Shown here: positions 5,215 through 9,680 of the stretch, one piece after another
Position numbering within the stretch: the first letter of the stretch is position 1
Layout: every line of letters starts with the position of its first letter
Source: Actinomycetota bacterium
GTDB taxonomy: Bacteria > Actinomycetota > Acidimicrobiia > Acidimicrobiales > CADCSY01
Assembly: GCA_019348335.1 (NCBI GenBank)
Contig: JAHWJR010000059.1
Span: forward strand, 1 to 9,680
Length of the DNA stretch: 9,680 nucleotides
Direction of reading: 5' to 3'
Notes under the pieces: generated by a model
Told to the model about the DNA's origin: nothing
Seen by the model: only the letters and a program-made list of their open reading frames with translations
Database searches by the model: none
Made by a program: the position numbers and the translations under genes

Positions 5215-7929
5215 ATGGGCGTCCTCGACCGCATCCTCCGTGCTGGCGAAGGGCGGAAGTTCAAGGCCATCGCCGGTCTGGTGCCGGAGGTCAACGCACT
5301 CGAGCCGGAGATCGCCGCGCTCGGTGACGAGGGGCTGACCGCCAAGACCGGAGAGTTCCGCCAGCGGTTGGCCAACGGGGAGGACCTCGACGACCTGTTG
5401 ATCGAGGCGTTCGCCGTGGTCCGCGAAGCGGCCAAGCGCACGATCGGCCAGCGGCACTTCGACGTCCAGCTCATGGGCGGTGCCGCGCTGCACTTCGGCT
5501 GGGTGGCGGAGATGAAGACCGGCGAGGGCAAGACCCTCGTCTCCACCCTCCCGGTGTACCTCAACGCCCTGGCCGGCAAGGGCGTGCACGTCATCACCGT
5601 GAACGACTACCTGGCCCGCTTCCACGCCGAGTGGATGGGGCGCATCTACCAGCGGCTGGGCATGTCGGTGGGCCTGGTGATCCCCCAGATCCGGGGCAGT
5701 GAGGAGAAGCGCCGCAACTACGCCTGTGACGTCACCTACGGCATCAACAACGAGTTCGGCTTCGACTACCTCCGCGACAACATGGCGATGACCACCGCGG
5801 CCAAGGTCCAGCGGGGCCACTCCTACGCCATCGTCGACGAGATCGACTCCATCCTCATCGACGAGGCTCGCACCCCCCTGATCATCAGCGGGCGGGTCTC
5901 CGACGCGGCCAACCTCTACTACAAGTTCGCCAACATCGCCCGCGGCCTCCAGCGTGACGTCGACTACGACGTCGACGAGGAGAAGCGCCACGTGGCCCCC
6001 TTCGACGAGGGGATCGAGAAGGTCGAGAAGGCCCTCGGCGTCGAGAACCTCTACGACGAGCTGTCCCAGAACCTGGTGCACCAGCTCCAGGTGGCACTGA
6101 AGGCCAAGGAGCTCTACAAGCGGGACAAGGACTACATCGTCGCCGACGGCGAGGTGAAGATCGTCGACGAGTTCACCGGTCGCATCCTCGACGGCCGCCG
6201 CTGGTCCGAGGGACTCCACCAGGCGGTGGAGGCCAAGGAGGGGGTGAAGATCAAGGAGGAGAACCAGACCCTGGCGACCATCACCCTCCAGAACTACTTC
6301 CGGCTCTACGACAAGCTGGCCGGCATGACCGGCACGGCGGTCACCGAGGCGGCGGAGTTCGCCAGCACCTACAACCTGGCCGTGGTGCCCATCCCCACCA
6401 ACGAGCCGGTCATCCGAGCGGACCTGGCCGACCTCATCTACAAGACCGAGCAGGCCAAGTTCGACGCCGTGGTCGCCGACCTGGCCGAACGCTACGAGCG
6501 GGGCCAGCCGGTCCTGGTCGGCACCGTGTCGGTCGAGAAGTCCGAGCTGCTCGACACGCTCCTGACCCGGCGGGGGATCCCCCACGAGATCCTCAATGCC
6601 AAGCAGCACGCCCGCGAGGCCGAGATCGTGGCCCAGGCGGGCCGGCTCCACTCCGTCACCGTGGCCACCAACATGGCGGGCCGGGGTGTCGACATCATCC
6701 TCGGCGGCAACCCGGAGGGCCTGGCCGGGCGCCAGGTGCGCGCCGAGGGCCTCGACCCGGAGTCCGACGAGGGCCGGCCCCGCTACGAACGGCTGCTCGA
6801 GGGTTTCAAGGCCGAGTGTGGAGCCGAGGGCGACAAGGTCTGCCAGCTGGGTGGCCTCTACGTGCTGGGCACCGAGCGCCACGAGAGCCGGCGCATCGAC
6901 AACCAGCTGCGAGGCCGCTCCGGGCGCCAGGGCGACCCCGGCGAGAGCCGCTTCTACCTCTCCCTCGAGGACGACCTCATGCGCCTGTTCGCCACCGGCG
7001 CCATGAACTGGGTGATGGGCCGGGCCCTTCCCGACGACGTGCCCATCGAGGCGAAGATGGTCACCAAGGCCATCGAACGGGCCCAGAACACCGTCGAGGC
7101 CCGCAACGCCGAGATCCGCAAGAACGTGCTCAAGTACGACGAGGTCATGAACGAGCAGCGCAAGGTGATCTACCGGCGCCGCAACCAGATCCTCGAGGGC
7201 CACGACCTGCGCGAGGAGGCGCTCGACAGCCTGCGCACCGCCCTGGAGGGCACCGTGCGCACCGCCTGCCTGTCGCCCGAGCCCGAGGAATGGGACCTCG
7301 AGGCCCTGGTGGCGCAGCTCCACGAGTACTACCCGACCCGCTTCACCCCCTCCGACCTGGCCCGCAGCGAGGTGGTCGACGAGATCGTCGAGGCGGTGGT
7401 GGCCGAGGCCATCGAGTACTACGAGGCCAGAGAGGCCGAGTTCGGCGACAACATGCGGGAGATCGAGCGCCAGGTGATGCTGCGGGTCATCGACACCCGC
7501 TGGCGCGAGCACCTCTACGAGATGGACTACCTCCAGGAGGGGATCCACCTGCGGGCCATGGGCCAGAAGGACCCGCTGATCGAGTGGCAGCGTGAGGGCT
7601 TCGCCATGTTCTCGGCCATGGTCGACTCCATCGCCGAGGACTTCGTCAAGTACGTCATGCACCTCCAGGTGGTCCGCCAGGACACCACCCCGGCCGACGA
7701 GGTGCGCAACGTCGAGTACTCGGCGCCCGAGGACCCGGCCCAGGGCACCAAGGGCCTGCGGGCCGCCGCCACCGCGGAGGCCGCGGCAGCCGGGGAGCCG
7801 CCGCCTCCGGAGGCCCGCCAGCCGGAGGAGAACAAGCCGCTGGTGAAGTCGGCTGAGGAGAAGGTCGGCCGCAACGAGCCCTGCTTCTGCGGGAGCGGCC
7901 GCAAGTTCAAGCACTGCCACGGCCGCTGA
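5215..7929 (+). CDS. secA: Preprotein translocase ATPase SecA
   Basis: ATPase motor (904 residues) that pushes unfolded preproteins through the SecYEG channel at the cytoplasmic membrane. Seen in order: N-terminal helix MGVLDRILRAGEGRKFKAI; nucleotide-binding domain 1 with Walker A MKTGEGKT at 100-107 and Walker B DEID at 208-211; the preprotein-binding insertion from about 225; GMTGTA at 370-375; nucleotide-binding domain 2 with NMAGRGVDI at 486-494 and the arginine-finger region LRGRSGRQGDPG at 565-576; then helical scaffold and wing domains. The C-terminal tail (about 835-904) is low-complexity Ala/Pro/Glu followed by the SEC-C zinc motif C890-x-C892...C901-H902, which binds SecB or ribosomes in other bacteria. 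Retaining the zinc tail marks this as the housekeeping SecA1 type. It has its own probable leaderless promoter and is followed 6 bases later by prfB, so the two are likely cotranscribed. Confidence 0.98.
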   Translation: MGVLDRILRAGEGRKFKAIAGLVPEVNALEPEIAALGDEGLTAKTGEFRQRLANGEDLDDLLIEAFAVVREAAKRTIGQRHFDVQLMGGAALHFGWVAEMKTGEGKTLVSTLPVYLNALAGKGVHVITVNDYLARFHAEWMGRIYQRLGMSVGLVIPQIRGSEEKRRNYACDVTYGINNEFGFDYLRDNMAMTTAAKVQRGHSYAIVDEIDSILIDEARTPLIISGRVSDAANLYYKFANIARGLQRDVDYDVDEEKRHVAPFDEGIEKVEKALGVENLYDELSQNLVHQLQVALKAKELYKRDKDYIVADGEVKIVDEFTGRILDGRRWSEGLHQAVEAKEGVKIKEENQTLATITLQNYFRLYDKLAGMTGTAVTEAAEFASTYNLAVVPIPTNEPVIRADLADLIYKTEQAKFDAVVADLAERYERGQPVLVGTVSVEKSELLDTLLTRRGIPHEILNAKQHAREAEIVAQAGRLHSVTVATNMAGRGVDIILGGNPEGLAGRQVRAEGLDPESDEGRPRYERLLEGFKAECGAEGDKVCQLGGLYVLGTERHESRRIDNQLRGRSGRQGDPGESRFYLSLEDDLMRLFATGAMNWVMGRALPDDVPIEAKMVTKAIERAQNTVEARNAEIRKNVLKYDEVMNEQRKVIYRRRNQILEGHDLREEALDSLRTALEGTVRTACLSPEPEEWDLEALVAQLHEYYPTRFTPSDLARSEVVDEIVEAVVAEAIEYYEAREAEFGDNMREIERQVMLRVIDTRWREHLYEMDYLQEGIHLRAMGQKDPLIEWQREGFAMFSAMVDSIAEDFVKYVMHLQVVRQDTTPADEVRNVEYSAPEDPAQGTKGLRAAATAEAAAAGEPPPPEARQPEENKPLVKSAEEKVGRNEPCFCGSGRKFKHCHGR

Positions 7930-7935
7930 TCGTTC

Positions 7936-9051
7936 GTGCGCGACTTCTCTGAGGATCTCGCCGTGCTGGCCAAGCGCGTCGCCGAGGCCGAGGTGTACCT
8001 CGACATCGGTGCCGGCCGGGAGCGGCTGCGCGAGCTGGAGGTCGAGGCCAGCCGTCCCGACCTCTGGGACGACCGCGAGTACGCCCAGAAGGTCACCACC
8101 GACATGGAGTACATCCGCCGCGACGTCGAGACCTTCGACCGGCTGGTCGCTGACCTCGACGACGCCGTGACCCTCGACCAGCTCGCTCGGGAGGAGAGTG
8201 ACGCGTCGGTGGAGGTCGAGGTGGCCGCCGCCCTCGACGACCTCGGGCGCCGGCTCGACGAGCTCGAGCTTCGATCCCTGTTCGGTGGCGAGCACGACGA
8301 GCGAGACGCCATCTGTGAGATCCACGCCGGGGAGGGTGGTACCGACGCTCAGGACTGGGCCGAGATGCTGCTGCGGATGTACCTGCGCTGGGCCGAGCGC
8401 CGCGGCCTCACCACCGAGATCGACGAGGCGTCCGAGGGCAAGGAAGCCGGGCTGCTCTCGGCCACCCTGCTGGTCAAGGGGCGCTTCGCCTACGGGTGGC
8501 TGCGGGGAGAGCAAGGCGTCCACCGGCTGGTGCGCATCTCGCCGTTCGACGCCGCCGCCCGTCGCCAGACCAGCTTCGCCTCCATCGACGTCACGCCGTT
8601 CATCGAGGATTCCTCGGGCGAGGTGCAGATCGACGAGAAGGACCTGCGCATCGACACGTACCGCTCCTCGGGGGCGGGGGGCCAGCACGTGAACGTGACC
8701 GACTCCGCCGTGCGGATCACCCACCTGCCCACGGGCATCACCACCTCGTGCCAGAACCAGCGCAGCCAGCACCAGAACAAGGCCCGGGCGCTCCAGATCC
8801 TCAGTGCCAAGCTGGCCGATCGCCAGCGCGAGGAGCGGGTGCGCGAGCTCGAGGCGATCTCGGGGTCGTCGTCTCAGGCGGCGATGGGCAACCAGATCCG
8901 TTCGTACGTCCTGGCGCCCTACCAGCTGGTGAAGGACCTGCGCACCGGCCACGAGACCGGCAGCGTGGAGGCGGTCCTGGAGGGCGATCTCGACGCGTTG
9001 ATGGAGGCCTTCCTGCGGTGGGAGCGGGCCGGCGGTGGCGCCGGAACGTGA
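7936..9051 (+). CDS. prfB: Peptide chain release factor 2 (RF2)
   Basis: A 371-residue class I release factor that recognises UGA and UAA in the ribosomal A site and triggers hydrolysis of peptidyl-tRNA. The stop-codon tripeptide SPF is at 202-204 (RISPFDAAARRQTSFASID), diagnostic for RF2 rather than RF1. The catalytic GGQ is at 248-250 in SSGAGGQHVNVTDSAVRITH, where Gln250 is the site methylated by PrmC in other bacteria. The N-terminal coiled-coil domain has the typical ASRPDLWDD (45-53). The frame is uninterrupted from GTG 7936, so the +1 programmed frameshift that autoregulates RF2 in Escherichia coli is absent, as is usual in Actinobacteria. The start lies 6 bases after the secA stop with no clear Shine-Dalgarno site, suggesting translational coupling to secA. 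It precedes ftsE, a common bacterial arrangement. Confidence 0.97.
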   Translation: MRDFSEDLAVLAKRVAEAEVYLDIGAGRERLRELEVEASRPDLWDDREYAQKVTTDMEYIRRDVETFDRLVADLDDAVTLDQLAREESDASVEVEVAAALDDLGRRLDELELRSLFGGEHDERDAICEIHAGEGGTDAQDWAEMLLRMYLRWAERRGLTTEIDEASEGKEAGLLSATLLVKGRFAYGWLRGEQGVHRLVRISPFDAAARRQTSFASIDVTPFIEDSSGEVQIDEKDLRIDTYRSSGAGGQHVNVTDSAVRITHLPTGITTSCQNQRSQHQNKARALQILSAKLADRQREERVRELEAISGSSSQAAMGNQIRSYVLAPYQLVKDLRTGHETGSVEAVLEGDLDALMEAFLRWERAGGGAGT

Positions 9052-9060
9052 TGCTGCTGG

Positions 9061-9066
9061 TACTCT
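9061..9066 (+). promoter_or_regulatory. -10 box upstream of ftsE
   Basis: TACTCT begins 9 bases after the prfB stop codon. Transcription would start near 9073 and give ftsE a leader of roughly 28 bases. That leader contains GCGAGG at 9087-9092, a moderate ribosome binding site 8 bases before the GTG. This contrasts with the leaderless genes in the window. Confidence 0.4.
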
Positions 9067-9100
9067 TCACCGACACCCGCGCTCCAGCGAGGTTCTCCCG

Positions 9101-9680
<580 letters not shown>

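Noticed and set aside
7936..8060. Programmed +1 frameshift in prfB
   Set aside because: The frame is open from GTG through the conserved N-terminal domain; no internal in-frame TGA or CTTTGA slippery site is present.
4615..8952. Stop-free minus-strand frame of 1445 codons opposite hpf, secA and prfB
   Set aside because: Its translation is His/Val/Leu/Asp-rich low-complexity typical of the antisense of GC-rich genes, has no recognisable domain, and the + strand genes over it are certain.

Overview
The window is a GC-rich (roughly 70% by eye) chromosomal segment. The proteins look actinobacterial: AhcY of the insert-containing actinobacterial type, a long-form HPF, a RelE/anti-codon-independent SPF-type RF2 with no programmed frameshift, and FtsE after prfB. 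The order comF - hpf - secA matches mycobacteria and relatives, and the overall style suggests Acidimicrobiia. That lineage call is inference, not something a tree has tested. Nothing points to recent transfer: no insertion sequences, phage genes, tRNAs, rRNAs or CRISPR arrays were seen.

Layout. Positions 1-2644 (+ strand) hold the last codons of an unidentified gene, then a sugar-phosphate isomerase of the SIS family (63-1136) and adenosylhomocysteinase (ahcY, 1205-2644). Two minus-strand genes converge on ahcY: a YczE-type membrane protein (3290-2673) and a 64-residue single-span membrane protein (3508-3314). A very GC-rich hairpin-forming palindrome sits at the convergent ends. A 137-base divergent region (3509-3645) carries a perfect 12-bp inverted repeat. 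From 3646 everything is on the + strand again: comF (3646-4263), a 306-base gap, hpf/raiA (4570-5169), secA (5215-7929), prfB (7936-9051) and the first 193 codons of ftsE (9101 to the window end).

The most interesting element is the gap between comF and hpf. It is densely structured and closed by a perfect 9-bp helix joining 4275-4283 to 4524-4532. A TAGGAT -10 box overlaps the comF stop codon and predicts transcription starting right at the first base of that helix. The comFC-raiA gap is the known home of the raiA-motif noncoding RNA class of Bacillota and Actinomycetota, so I call it a raiA-motif-like RNA. Two features look new and testable. One apical loop carries an anti-Shine-Dalgarno-like CACCTCCT that can pair with the hpf ribosome binding site. 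The closing strand also has two possible partners, which would make a conformational switch.

A second pattern runs through the window. Five genes on both strands (ahcY, the yczE-like gene, the small membrane gene, comF, secA) have a TANNNT-like -10 box only 6-8 bases before the start codon and no ribosome binding site, so they are probably transcribed as leaderless mRNAs. hpf and ftsE instead have leaders and Shine-Dalgarno sequences.

Together the genes cover central housekeeping: hexose phosphate interconversion, the methylation cycle, ribosome hibernation, protein export, UGA/UAA termination and the start of the FtsEX division module.
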